In this document: one piece after another, positions 15,922 through 23,578 of the stretch
Layout: each line of letters starts with the position of its first letter
Position numbering within the stretch: the stretch's first letter is position 1
Program-made: the position numbers and the translations under genes
Assembly: GCA_002477805.1 (NCBI GenBank)
Contig: DLKQ01000020.1
Coordinates: 1-40,571, forward strand
Length of the DNA: 40,571 bases
Direction of reading: 5' to 3'
DNA from: Christensenella sp. UBA7584
GTDB taxonomy: Bacteria > Bacillota > Clostridia > Christensenellales > UBA1242
Notes under the pieces: generated by a model
Databases searched by the model: none
The model's input: the letters and a program-made list of their open reading frames with translations, nothing else
What the model was told of the DNA's origin: nothing

Positions 15922-16590
15922 ATGAAAAAAATTTCAAAATTTATTTACATATCTATTTGCCTGTTGGCATTTTTTGGAATTGGTATTCTTGGAATCACTG
16001 CAATGTCAGAAAATCAGCAATGCCTTGAGGTTGAGGCTGTGCTTTCCTCGTCACAAGTAAAACAGGTACAAACAAAATTAAAAAATTGGGGATATTATAC
16101 TGGTTCTGTTGATGGAATTTATGGAACAAAAACTAAATCCGCAGTAAAAAGTTTTCAAAAGAAAAATGGACTTACAGCAGATGGAATTGTTGGAAGCAAA
16201 ACAGCTGCTGCTATGGGGCTAAGTTTAGCATCACAAACAAACAATGATCTTTATCTACTTGCAAAATGTATTCACGCTGAAGCAAGAGGTGAACCATATG
16301 CCGGTCAAGTTGCTATAGGAGCTGTTATTCTCAATAGGGTAAAAAGCTCAAAATTTCCTAACACAATTTCGGGTGTAATATATCAACCATATGCTTTTAC
16401 TTGTGTGAATGATGGTCAAATTAATTTAGAGCCAAATCAGTCAGCTTATAATGCTGCACGAGATGCTTTAAATGGTTGGGATCCAACGTATGGCGCAATT
16501 TATTATTACAATCCAAGTACCGCAACAAGTTCGTGGATTTGGTCTAGACAAATAGTTTTGAAAATTGGAAAGCATAATTTTGCAATTTAG
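15922..16590 (+). CDS. sleB: Spore cortex-lytic enzyme SleB
   Basis: SleB is a lytic transglycosylase that cuts cortex peptidoglycan containing muramic lactam when spores germinate. The 222 residues show a signal or anchor helix (about 7-28), a peptidoglycan-binding type 1 domain at about 46-108 (VKQVQTKLKNWGYYTGSVDG, GTKTKSAVKSFQKKNGL) and the Hydrolase_2 catalytic domain from about 112, with the presumed catalytic Glu in IHAEARGEPYAGQVAIGAV, then GVIYQPYAFTCV and YYYNPSTATSSWIW. Strong ribosome site AAGGAG. ypeB follows 10 bases later, the usual two-gene operon, because YpeB is needed to stabilise and localise SleB. Confidence 0.95.
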   Translation: MKKISKFIYISICLLAFFGIGILGITAMSENQQCLEVEAVLSSSQVKQVQTKLKNWGYYTGSVDGIYGTKTKSAVKSFQKKNGLTADGIVGSKTAAAMGLSLASQTNNDLYLLAKCIHAEARGEPYAGQVAIGAVILNRVKSSKFPNTISGVIYQPYAFTCVNDGQINLEPNQSAYNAARDALNGWDPTYGAIYYYNPSTATSSWIWSRQIVLKIGKHNFAI

Positions 16591-16600
16591 GGAGTAAAAA

Positions 16601-17932
16601 ATGAATAAAACAAACATTATAACTATTGTTGTGTGCTGTGTTGTTACGGCCGTTGCTGTTTCCTTTATGGGTGTTATGTGGGGGATGGCTTCTAACGATG
16701 TTGCAAACTACAAACAACTTTTAAATAGTTCATATCAAAACAACTTTTATAGTTTAACAGATGATATTAATAATATTGAAACGGACTTAAGCAAACTTTT
16801 GGTTAGTTCAGACCCAAAAAAACAGGAGCAATATCTAACCGAAATTGTCTCGCTATGTGAAAGCTCGGCTAGTAGTTTGGCTTCTTTGCCTATTGACCAT
16901 AATGCACTTAATCAAACTACAAAGTTTGTAAATCAAATGGGTGGATATGCGTTTACCTTACATCAAAAAATTGTAAAAGGTAGCGATATAACTGATGATG
17001 ATTTGGACCAACTCGAAAATTTACATCAAAGTGCAAGTGAGGTAAAGTATGAGCTCAACCGCCTAGCAAGTTTAATTAACGGAGGATATTCTATTGTAGA
17101 TAATGTTTCGGACCCTGCCATAAAAATGAACAATTTTAGTGGTGAATTTAATGGGGTATACAACGATACTATAGAATATCCAAGCCTAATTTATGATGGA
17201 CCATTTAGTGACTCGGTTGAAAATAAAGAAGTAAAGGGGTTGCCTGAAAATGAGATAACCCAAACAGAGGCAAAGCTTTGTTTGGAAAAGTGGTTTGAAA
17301 AATGGGATATACAAGAAATGGGAGAATCCAAAGGTGGAGATTTTGACACTTTCAACTTTTCTCTTGAGAAAGATGGTAATTCAGCTTATGCACAAATAAC
17401 ACAAAAGGGTGGTTTGTTACTTGCTCTTGGAAGTGATGTTAACTCAGGAAAACCTGTAAAATCACTTAAAGAATGTGAAGTGCTTGCTGAGCGGTTTGCT
17501 GAAAAGGTTGGAATAGAAAATGCAAAAGTTGTATGGAGTACAGATTGTGATGGCTTTGTTTATTGTAATTTGACTTATGTTCAAAATGGAGTAATTATTT
17601 ATCCTGATATGATAAAAATAAAAGTCAGTCGTAATACTGGTGAAATTGTTGGTTATGAGGCTCGAAGTTGGGGATTTAATCATACAAAACGAACAGACTT
17701 AACACCAACACTTTCAAAAGAATCTGCATCAGAAAAAATTGATCCTTATCTTGATGTTTTGCAAACGAGACTTACTGTTATCCCGGGTGAATATGTCGGT
17801 GAAAATCTGGCTTGGGAATTTAAATGTCTGAAAGGTGGAAATACTTATTATGTTTATATTGACGCTCATACGGGTAAAAATCTAAATATTATGAAAGTTA
17901 TTTTAACAGATGATGGAGAGCTGTTGATGTAG
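16601..17932 (+). CDS. ypeB: Germination protein YpeB
   Basis: YpeB partners SleB in the spore inner membrane and cortex and is required for SleB to accumulate in dormant spores. The 443 residues contain an N-terminal membrane helix (about 6-30), a helical region (about 35-200, with NLHQSASEVKYELNRLASLI) and C-terminal PepSY-like repeats from about 225 (VKSLKECEVLAERFAEKVG, then YPDMIKIKVSRNTGEIVGYE and YVYIDAHTGKNLNI). The ribosome site GGGAG overlaps the sleB stop. No hairpin follows directly; the next terminator is about 200 bases downstream, before rho. Confidence 0.94.
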   Translation: MNKTNIITIVVCCVVTAVAVSFMGVMWGMASNDVANYKQLLNSSYQNNFYSLTDDINNIETDLSKLLVSSDPKKQEQYLTEIVSLCESSASSLASLPIDHNALNQTTKFVNQMGGYAFTLHQKIVKGSDITDDDLDQLENLHQSASEVKYELNRLASLINGGYSIVDNVSDPAIKMNNFSGEFNGVYNDTIEYPSLIYDGPFSDSVENKEVKGLPENEITQTEAKLCLEKWFEKWDIQEMGESKGGDFDTFNFSLEKDGNSAYAQITQKGGLLLALGSDVNSGKPVKSLKECEVLAERFAEKVGIENAKVVWSTDCDGFVYCNLTYVQNGVIIYPDMIKIKVSRNTGEIVGYEARSWGFNHTKRTDLTPTLSKESASEKIDPYLDVLQTRLTVIPGEYVGENLAWEFKCLKGGNTYYVYIDAHTGKNLNIMKVILTDDGELLM

Positions 17933-18130
17933 ATTTATTTACAAAAATGAGCAAATTTGACTAATTTAATTTAAAAAGTAGCTAATTTCATTTGCTAAAT
18001 TAAAAATAAAAAATGCAAAATTTGCCTATAAAAATTAATTATTTTATGAAAAAATGAGTAAAAAATTGAATAAAAAACGAAAAATTGACAAAAATATTAT
18101 TGTAAGCTTTATTATAATGTTAGCTTACAT
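17933..18130 (+). other. AT-rich gap between ypeB and the rho-like gene, no gene seen
   Basis: Very AT-rich sequence without a supportable ORF. It holds AGCAAAT / ATTTGCT inverted repeats about 30 bases apart and a TTGACA (18085-18090) with TATAAT (18113-18118) at an unsuitable 22-base spacing. It ends with the inverted repeat listed separately. Confidence 0.6.
18101..18129. repeat. Perfect 8-bp inverted repeat upstream of the rho-like gene
   Basis: TGTAAGCT (18101-18108) and AGCTTACA (18122-18129) flank 13 bases that contain TATAAT. As RNA it makes a hairpin immediately before the terminator at 18131; as DNA it could be an operator. Confidence 0.7.
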
Positions 18131-18162
18131 AACACAGGGTTAAAATAGCCTTGTGTTTTTTT
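18131..18162 (+). terminator. Rho-independent terminator before the rho-like gene
   Basis: AACACAGGG pairs with CCTTGTGTT (one G-U) and extends inward to a three-base AAA loop, followed by a long T run. It is the likely end of the sleB-ypeB transcript. Confidence 0.85.
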
Positions 18163-18171
18163 GTTTTTCAC

Positions 18172-18200
18172 TTTACTTTTTTACAAAATTATGTTATACT
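18172..18200 (+). promoter_or_regulatory. Promoter of the rho-like gene
   Basis: TTTACT (18172-18177), 17-base spacer, TATACT (18195-18200) with an extended TGt. The expected start near 18207 gives a 22-base leader with AAGGAG. Confidence 0.7.
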
Positions 18201-18228
18201 TTTTTAAAATATTTAAAAGGAGCACTAA

Positions 18229-19626
18229 ATGAACATAAAAAGTAATAAATACACGCGAGAAAATCTTAATGAATTTGGAATTTTTCAACTTAGAGAAATT
18301 GCCAGAAGTGTTGGGGTTCATTTGCCAACTACATATAAAAAAGATGATTTAATAGAAAAGATTTTACAAGTTATTAGTGGTGAAATTGCTCCTTTTGTGG
18401 CAAAGAACAAAAAGGGACGCCCTCCTAAAAATTTTATTGGTTACGAGGGTTCTTGGAGTAAACAAGAGATGGAATCTTCATCAAGTTCTACATTATCCTC
18501 TTGGGAAAATGGCTCATTTTTGAAAACTATTGAAAGTCAAAAATTTGTTGATTTTGGTGTGAGAATGCCTGAGATTAGATTTAAATATGATTTTACAATG
18601 TGTGAGAAAAGAGATGAAACACTTGTTGGTGTTGTTTTTGCTGAACCAAACGGTTGGGGAACACTCCACATTGGTGGAATCTCTTATCTTCAAGATAATA
18701 ATGTTGCAGTTATTTCACCAAACTTGATGGAATACTTTATGCTAAAAAGTGGTGACATAATTGAAGCAAATTTTGTTAAAAAAGATAACATATTTGTTGA
18801 TAATGTGCTTTCAATCAATGGAAAACCTTTTGATGAAAAACCAAGAGTTAATTTTTCTAATTTGGGTTCTATTCAAACAAACCAAATTTTACCTTTATGG
18901 AAAGATGACAATTTACGATTTACAAAACTTTTGGCGCCTATAGGATTGGGGCAAAGAGTTATAATCTCTGGAGATAAGGGGTGCGTAAAAGATGAAATCT
19001 TGAAATCATTTGCTGAAGAATTTGATAAAAATTCAGTTCATACGGTTTTTGTTGCTCTTAACAAAAGGCCTGAAGAAAGACTTTCGGTTTCGGAGAATGT
19101 AGAGTACGCTTTTTCAGAATTTGACGTTATCCCATTTAGGCAAATGTATGCGGTAAATCTTGCAATAGAGCAGGCAAAAAGACTTTGTGAAAGTGGAAAA
19201 AATGTTGCACTTGTAATTGATGACATTTTATCTGTGATGAGAACATATGAGTATTGTTTGCCAGCTTCGATTGATGATAATGGCTTTAATGGGAATGCTG
19301 TTGTCGAAATCAAAAAACTTCTTGCCGTTGGTAGAAAAACTAGAGCTGGTGGAAGTGTAACACTTGTTGCGTTTATGGGAGATGTTAAAACAGAAAAAGA
19401 AAAAGTACTTTTCAGTATGCTTTCGGAGTTTTGCAACAGTCATATAGTTATAAGTAGGGAGCTATTTGATGCAAAAGCAAAAAGTGCTGTTTTGCCAACA
19501 AGCTTTACAGATAATGCACTTAGTCTTTTGGGTGAAAAAGAATTTAAAGATGCACAAAAAATTAGAGAAAGTTCAAAAGATAAATCTCTTTTCGAAATTT
19601 CAAAAATTTATGATAAATATATGTAA
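18229..19626 (+). CDS. rho: Rho-family protein with degenerate ATPase site
   Basis: A 465-residue Rho homologue. Rho_N helical domain at about 10-48 (NEFGIFQLREIARSVGVHLP), an AT-hook-like KKGRPPK near 64-70, a cold-shock RNA-binding domain at about 125-185 (VVFAEPNGWGTLHIGG, AVISPNLMEYFMLKSGD), then the RecA-type core from about 225, where LAPIGLGQR is kept. Walker A, normally PPKAGKT, reads GDKGCVKD (248-255): only the Lys remains. The catalytic Asp-Glu before RPEE is replaced by Asn278-Lys279. Asp331 of Walker B (VIDDIL) survives. The arginine-finger region has become AVLPTSFTDN without arginine. RNA binding may persist, but ATP-driven translocation is improbable. Whether a normal rho exists elsewhere cannot be seen. 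Own promoter, AAGGAG, own terminator. Confidence 0.85.
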   Translation: MNIKSNKYTRENLNEFGIFQLREIARSVGVHLPTTYKKDDLIEKILQVISGEIAPFVAKNKKGRPPKNFIGYEGSWSKQEMESSSSSTLSSWENGSFLKTIESQKFVDFGVRMPEIRFKYDFTMCEKRDETLVGVVFAEPNGWGTLHIGGISYLQDNNVAVISPNLMEYFMLKSGDIIEANFVKKDNIFVDNVLSINGKPFDEKPRVNFSNLGSIQTNQILPLWKDDNLRFTKLLAPIGLGQRVIISGDKGCVKDEILKSFAEEFDKNSVHTVFVALNKRPEERLSVSENVEYAFSEFDVIPFRQMYAVNLAIEQAKRLCESGKNVALVIDDILSVMRTYEYCLPASIDDNGFNGNAVVEIKKLLAVGRKTRAGGSVTLVAFMGDVKTEKEKVLFSMLSEFCNSHIVISRELFDAKAKSAVLPTSFTDNALSLLGEKEFKDAQKIRESSKDKSLFEISKIYDKYM

Positions 19627-19652
19627 AACACGCTCACAGGAGCGTGTTTTTT
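19626..19652. terminator. Bidirectional terminator between rho-like gene and gerC
   Basis: AAACACGCT / AGCGTGTTT, 9 base pairs, 6-base loop, followed by T on the plus strand and by TTTT on the minus strand. It serves the two convergent units. Confidence 0.88.
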
Positions 19653-19675
19653 AATTAAAATTATTAGAACAGGGT

Positions 19676-20917
19676 TTATTCTTTGTTTTCAATTTTTACA
19701 TCAACTGAGATTTCTAAGTTTTGCATATAGTTATCACTGTTTTCAAGCGATGATAAATATTTTTTCCACTTTTGACTATTATGTGTGTTAAAAATGTTGT
19801 AAAGATTCCAGATGTCAAAATTGTTTTGTTTTGCAATTTGTAAAGCTTCCGAAATTTCAATTTTAATTTTGTCAGAAATCGCGTTCATAAGCGAAGCGTT
19901 ATAAAAATTTTTGTGGCTTGTGTAAATTTTTCCTTGTTCGTCTTTAATACTTTCAATTCGACTTTCGAGATTTATGTGTACATCAAGAATAGGGGCGTTA
20001 TTTATGATTTTTGGTATAAATTTGATTTTTTTAGATATTTTTTTAATTGATAGAGTTGCGTTTTTTAAATTTTCATCAGAATAATTTTCAATTTCTACAA
20101 TTCCTTTTTGTGTGCTTGGGTCAAGCCAGTTGAATTTTATAATTTGCTCTTTTGTTAGATTGAGTAGTTTTTTCCCGTGTTTTACAACTATTGCAGAACC
20201 ATCATTTTTCAAAACAGCCTTACTATTTGTGCTGGTTGCACCACTTGTTTCGGATTGACCTTCTCCCTCTGGCTGCCCTGAATTTTCTCCTCCAGAACTA
20301 CTTTCATTGCTTTGGCTAGAACTATCTTCTGTATCAATAGTTCCAACTAGTGAGCAACCTGCTGGCGATAAATAATCATTGAAAAGGTCAATGAGACTGG
20401 TGTTTGAAGAGCTATAATTTTCTTTATTAAATTTGGCAATGTTTTGCAGGTTGTTTACATCGCTTTCACTAAGTTGAGAACTAATTTTTAGTAATTCTTT
20501 CGCTTTTCCTGAAGTATGAACAAGTGCTGAGTTGTTGCCCATTATATTACTACGCATTAAGTAGTCAAGTTCATCTGGAACATTTTCTGAAAACAAATCA
20601 TCACCGAGAATAATAACATAGCAGTGAGCAAGACCTAATGTTTGACCTACTTTTAATTCAATATTGCTGATTGCTTCTACCAAATTTTTGCCTTCAGCAC
20701 TTGCGACTACTGTTTTTGGTGAATAGCTTGTGCTTGGTTCCGGAATTATTATTTGTGCGGAAACTTCAAGTCCTTTTTCTGATTTATCAACGCCAAGACC
20801 TGAAACTATTGAGGTGATTTGAACCTGACTTGCTGTGCTGATTGATTGTGGAAGAAATATTAGTAAAAAAATTGCAACGCACCAGCAAACTATCTTATAT
20901 TTTAACGCTTTGTCCAT
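19676..20917 (-). CDS. gerC: Ger(x)C-family germinant receptor C subunit without lipobox
   Basis: The C subunit of spore germinant receptors is normally a lipoprotein on the outer face of the spore inner membrane. This 413-residue protein has an N-terminal hydrophobic segment (about 9-27), the N-terminal Ger(x)C domain (VSGLGVDKSEKGLEVSAQIIIP, LGLAHCYVIILGDDL), a Ser/Gly/Glu-rich linker near 200-235, and the C-terminal domain (about 245-413) with KFNWLDPSTQKGIVEI. The usual LxGC-WDRRE start of the mature protein is missing: the region reads SISTASQVQITSI with no Cys, so it may be membrane-anchored rather than lipidated. I chose the ATG at 20917 behind AAGGAGG; a start 7 codons upstream is less likely. 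It overlaps gerB by 23 bases. Confidence 0.88.
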   Translation of the reverse strand: MDKALKYKIVCWCVAIFLLIFLPQSISTASQVQITSIVSGLGVDKSEKGLEVSAQIIIPEPSTSYSPKTVVASAEGKNLVEAISNIELKVGQTLGLAHCYVIILGDDLFSENVPDELDYLMRSNIMGNNSALVHTSGKAKELLKISSQLSESDVNNLQNIAKFNKENYSSSNTSLIDLFNDYLSPAGCSLVGTIDTEDSSSQSNESSSGGENSGQPEGEGQSETSGATSTNSKAVLKNDGSAIVVKHGKKLLNLTKEQIIKFNWLDPSTQKGIVEIENYSDENLKNATLSIKKISKKIKFIPKIINNAPILDVHINLESRIESIKDEQGKIYTSHKNFYNASLMNAISDKIKIEISEALQIAKQNNFDIWNLYNIFNTHNSQKWKKYLSSLENSDNYMQNLEISVDVKIENKE

Positions 20918-21986
20918 TTTTCCTCCTTGAACACGCAAGAATTATGCACAAAATAATAAAAATGCTTAAAATAGATGTTGTTATATAGAGCCAATTTGTT
21001 GTTAGTTTTGCGTCCATAATTACCAAACTAAACTGATTTATTATTGCTAAAATTATTAAAAGCACTAAACTAATTCCTGTTGGAATTATTGCTCGTCTGA
21101 GATTAAAAACCCACCGACCAATTAGTGACATAAAGTATATAAAAGTGGCACTTGTTAGGAAAAGAGCTAGTGTGCAAACAACAAGACTTAACCAATTAAA
21201 TCTTCCTAGGTCGGTTACAAATGGGTCATACTGAGGAAGTTCTGCCAAAGTAAATTCGACATATTTAACACTTGGACCATAAACCATATAGAATAAAAGT
21301 CCAATTCCAAGTACTATAAGTGTTAAAATAGTACTATAAATGTAAAATTTTAAATTAAAATATTTGTTGAAGTCAATTTTGCCCATAAGGCATAAAAGCA
21401 TTATGGCATTTCCTCGATAAAAGAGCTGAGCGTAAAATCCATCAATGGTTGGCATTAGTCCATTTTCAAAAAATGGTAAAATGTGCTTAAAACTTGCACC
21501 ACCAAGAGCTGTAAGAGAGCAAACAACAATTCCAATTAAAATAAAGATAGAAAAAATCTCCATACTTCTAGCAATAGTCGTGATTCCTTTTACAGCAAAA
21601 TATCCTAAAATAAAGAGAGTCGGTAAAACATAAACATAAAGCGGAATTTCGGTATACAAGATTTGTAGAAAAAATGAATAAGTCTCTTGTGCTAAAAATA
21701 GTGCTTTAAGTAATATAAAGACAAAAAGTAGCGAAAGAAATATTTTTGATAACACTGTTCCAAAAGTGCTTTTTAAAAGTTCATAAAAACTTTTATCTCT
21801 ATGCTTTTGAAGGAGCCAAACAATAAAAATTAAAATAGCAAAATCGAAAATTGTTCCTAATACAATGCTCAGAATGGAATCTTTACCTGAATATTCAAAA
21901 ACAAGTGGGTGAATTGTTAAAAGTTTTGTGCTTAGCATTAAATAAAACACAACAAATATAAATTGTCTTGATGTTAGTTCTTTCAT
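20895..21986 (-). CDS. gerB: Germinant receptor B subunit (GerB/APC-type transporter fold)
   Basis: An integral membrane protein of 363 residues with about ten hydrophobic segments along its whole length. It starts with MKELTSRQFIFVVFYLMLST, which is typical of the spore germination GerB family (amino acid-polyamine-organocation superfamily), proposed to bind amino-acid germinants. TEIPLYVYVLPTLFILGYFA and the GNAIMLLCLMG segment fit the family. It overlaps gerA by 4 bases (ATGA) and gerC by 23, so the three subunits are translationally coupled in the order A-B-C. The specific germinant cannot be predicted from sequence. Confidence 0.93.
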   Translation of the reverse strand: MKELTSRQFIFVVFYLMLSTKLLTIHPLVFEYSGKDSILSIVLGTIFDFAILIFIVWLLQKHRDKSFYELLKSTFGTVLSKIFLSLLFVFILLKALFLAQETYSFFLQILYTEIPLYVYVLPTLFILGYFAVKGITTIARSMEIFSIFILIGIVVCSLTALGGASFKHILPFFENGLMPTIDGFYAQLFYRGNAIMLLCLMGKIDFNKYFNLKFYIYSTILTLIVLGIGLLFYMVYGPSVKYVEFTLAELPQYDPFVTDLGRFNWLSLVVCTLALFLTSATFIYFMSLIGRWVFNLRRAIIPTGISLVLLIILAIINQFSLVIMDAKLTTNWLYITTSILSIFIILCIILACSRRKNGQSVKI

Positions 21987-23440
21987 TTTCTAAGCCTCCT
22001 TGAATTTATGTTTGGAAAACTTTTTGGTCTTGTTACTTGACTTGTAATAGGTTTTTTCATAATAGAATCTTTTTGGTCGCTTGGTATCATTGGTGCAAGT
22101 GGGGCTAGGTATGGTGCTCCATAATTTTTGATACTGCAAAGGTATCCAACTAGGAACAGACTTCCTGCAATGATTCCGTAAAAACCAAGTATTCCCCCAA
22201 GGAATGTGAATACAAGTCTTAGAAACGAAATTTGAGAGGTTTGGGCTGGAACTGTATAACTCATTACACCAGTTAGTGCAACTATCATAACAGCAGGTGG
22301 ACTTACAAGTCCAGCTTTTACTGCAGTGTCTCCTAAAATCAATGCACCAACTACAGAGAGGGCTAGTCCCATATATCGTGGCATACGCAAACTGGCTTCA
22401 TACAGAATTTCAAAAAGGAAAATTATAAATAACACTTCCAAAAATGGTGAAAGAGGAATACCTTGAATACTATTTGCAATACTGATTAAAAGTTTTATGG
22501 GTATGATTTTGTAGTGATATAGCATCATTGCGACATATGACCCAGGTAAAATAACAGCAATTATAGCACCGAAAACTCTTAGAAATCTTAAAAAAGTCGC
22601 TCTTGATGATGTTGTGTAGTAGTCATTGCTATCTTGAAAATCTTCAAAAAGTACATATGGCAAGGTGAGTACAATTGGAGAACCATCAACAATAATGGCG
22701 ACACGACCTTCAAGTACCTTTGCTGCAACAATATCAGGTTTTTCTGCTGTACCAACTTGTCTAAAAACAGAATGTCTGCGGTCTTCCAAAAAAGCAACAA
22801 GGTAGTTCGAATCAACAATTCCATCAATATCAATACTATATAATTTGTCTCGTAACTTTTTGACTATTGCGGGGCTTACAACACCTTTTATGTAACACAT
22901 TCTAATTTGAGTTTTGGAGTATCTACCAATTTCGAATTTTTCAAACATAACGTGTGGAGTTTTTAATCTCTTTCTAAGTAATGAAACATTTGTTAAAACA
23001 TCTTCTACAAAACCTTCTCTAGGTCCATTTAAAACAGCGCTAGTTGGTGGTTCTGATGGGGGGCGGACAGGCCATTTAGTGCTATCTACACATACAGTTG
23101 TAAGAGAACCCTCAAAAAATATTGTTGCAAGACCATTGCTTATATTTGTTATGATAGTATCTATTTCAGTTTCAGTTTTAACTTGTGAAAAGGCAACAAT
23201 TTTCTCCATTGCGTAATTTGCTAAACTATCTGATTTTGGTGGTGCTGATTTTTGCAATGGGTCGAGAACACCGCCAATCAAAAACTGTTTATCAACACTG
23301 CCATCAATGTAAACTATCGCGGAATTAATTTTTCCGAACGAAACAAACTTACGCACAATTAAATCTTGCGAACTATGAAAAATTTGTTTTATGTTCTCAA
23401 GGTTTTCTTCAAGGCTTTTTACAATAGGTTTTTCAGACAT
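21983..23440 (-). CDS. gerA: Germinant receptor A subunit
   Basis: Large subunit of the germinant receptor in the spore inner membrane; GerA-type subunits oligomerise into a channel that opens on germinant binding. The 485 residues show the soluble N-terminal domains (about 1-275) with the hallmark PTSAVLNGPREGFVEDV and the EGRVAIIVDGSP segment, then four or five membrane segments (about 290-445) including MPRYMGLALSVVGALILGD and a Pro-rich stretch (VSPPAVMIVALTGVMSYTVP). Start at ATG 23440 with GGAG 6 bases upstream. A sigma-G-like promoter precedes it. The intergenic region is shared with divergent glnS. Confidence 0.95.
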   Translation of the reverse strand: MSEKPIVKSLEENLENIKQIFHSSQDLIVRKFVSFGKINSAIVYIDGSVDKQFLIGGVLDPLQKSAPPKSDSLANYAMEKIVAFSQVKTETEIDTIITNISNGLATIFFEGSLTTVCVDSTKWPVRPPSEPPTSAVLNGPREGFVEDVLTNVSLLRKRLKTPHVMFEKFEIGRYSKTQIRMCYIKGVVSPAIVKKLRDKLYSIDIDGIVDSNYLVAFLEDRRHSVFRQVGTAEKPDIVAAKVLEGRVAIIVDGSPIVLTLPYVLFEDFQDSNDYYTTSSRATFLRFLRVFGAIIAVILPGSYVAMMLYHYKIIPIKLLISIANSIQGIPLSPFLEVLFIIFLFEILYEASLRMPRYMGLALSVVGALILGDTAVKAGLVSPPAVMIVALTGVMSYTVPAQTSQISFLRLVFTFLGGILGFYGIIAGSLFLVGYLCSIKNYGAPYLAPLAPMIPSDQKDSIMKKPITSQVTRPKSFPNINSRRLRK

Positions 23441-23456
23441 TTTTAACTCCTTTAGA

Positions 23457-23486
23457 TATTTTGTAGATTTTTTTTGTTTATATTCA
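23457..23486 (-). promoter_or_regulatory. Sigma-G-like promoter of gerA-gerB-gerC
   Basis: On the minus strand: TGAATA (23486-23481), 17-base spacer, CAAAATA (23463-23457). The -35 fits GHATR exactly and the -10 fits CATNHTA in 6 of 7 positions. The predicted start is about 10 bases before the ATG. Forespore expression is expected for germinant receptors. Confidence 0.6.
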
Positions 23487-23516
23487 AAATATTTTTTGCA
23501 ACAATTAGCATATGAC

Positions 23517-23545
23517 TTGACTTTTTTGTTAAAACAAAATAAAAT
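23517..23545 (+). promoter_or_regulatory. Sigma-A promoter of glnS-alaS
   Basis: TTGACT (23517-23522), 17-base spacer, TAAAAT (23540-23545). The expected start is near 23552. I see no T-box leader; the leader is only about 27 bases. Confidence 0.75.
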
Positions 23546-23578
23546 TAAACTAGTACAAACTATTGAAAGGAAAATTAG

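Noticed and set aside
18085..18118. TTGACA and TATAAT as a promoter before the terminator at 18131
   Set aside because: The spacer is 22 bases, outside the workable 16-18, and there is no extended -10.
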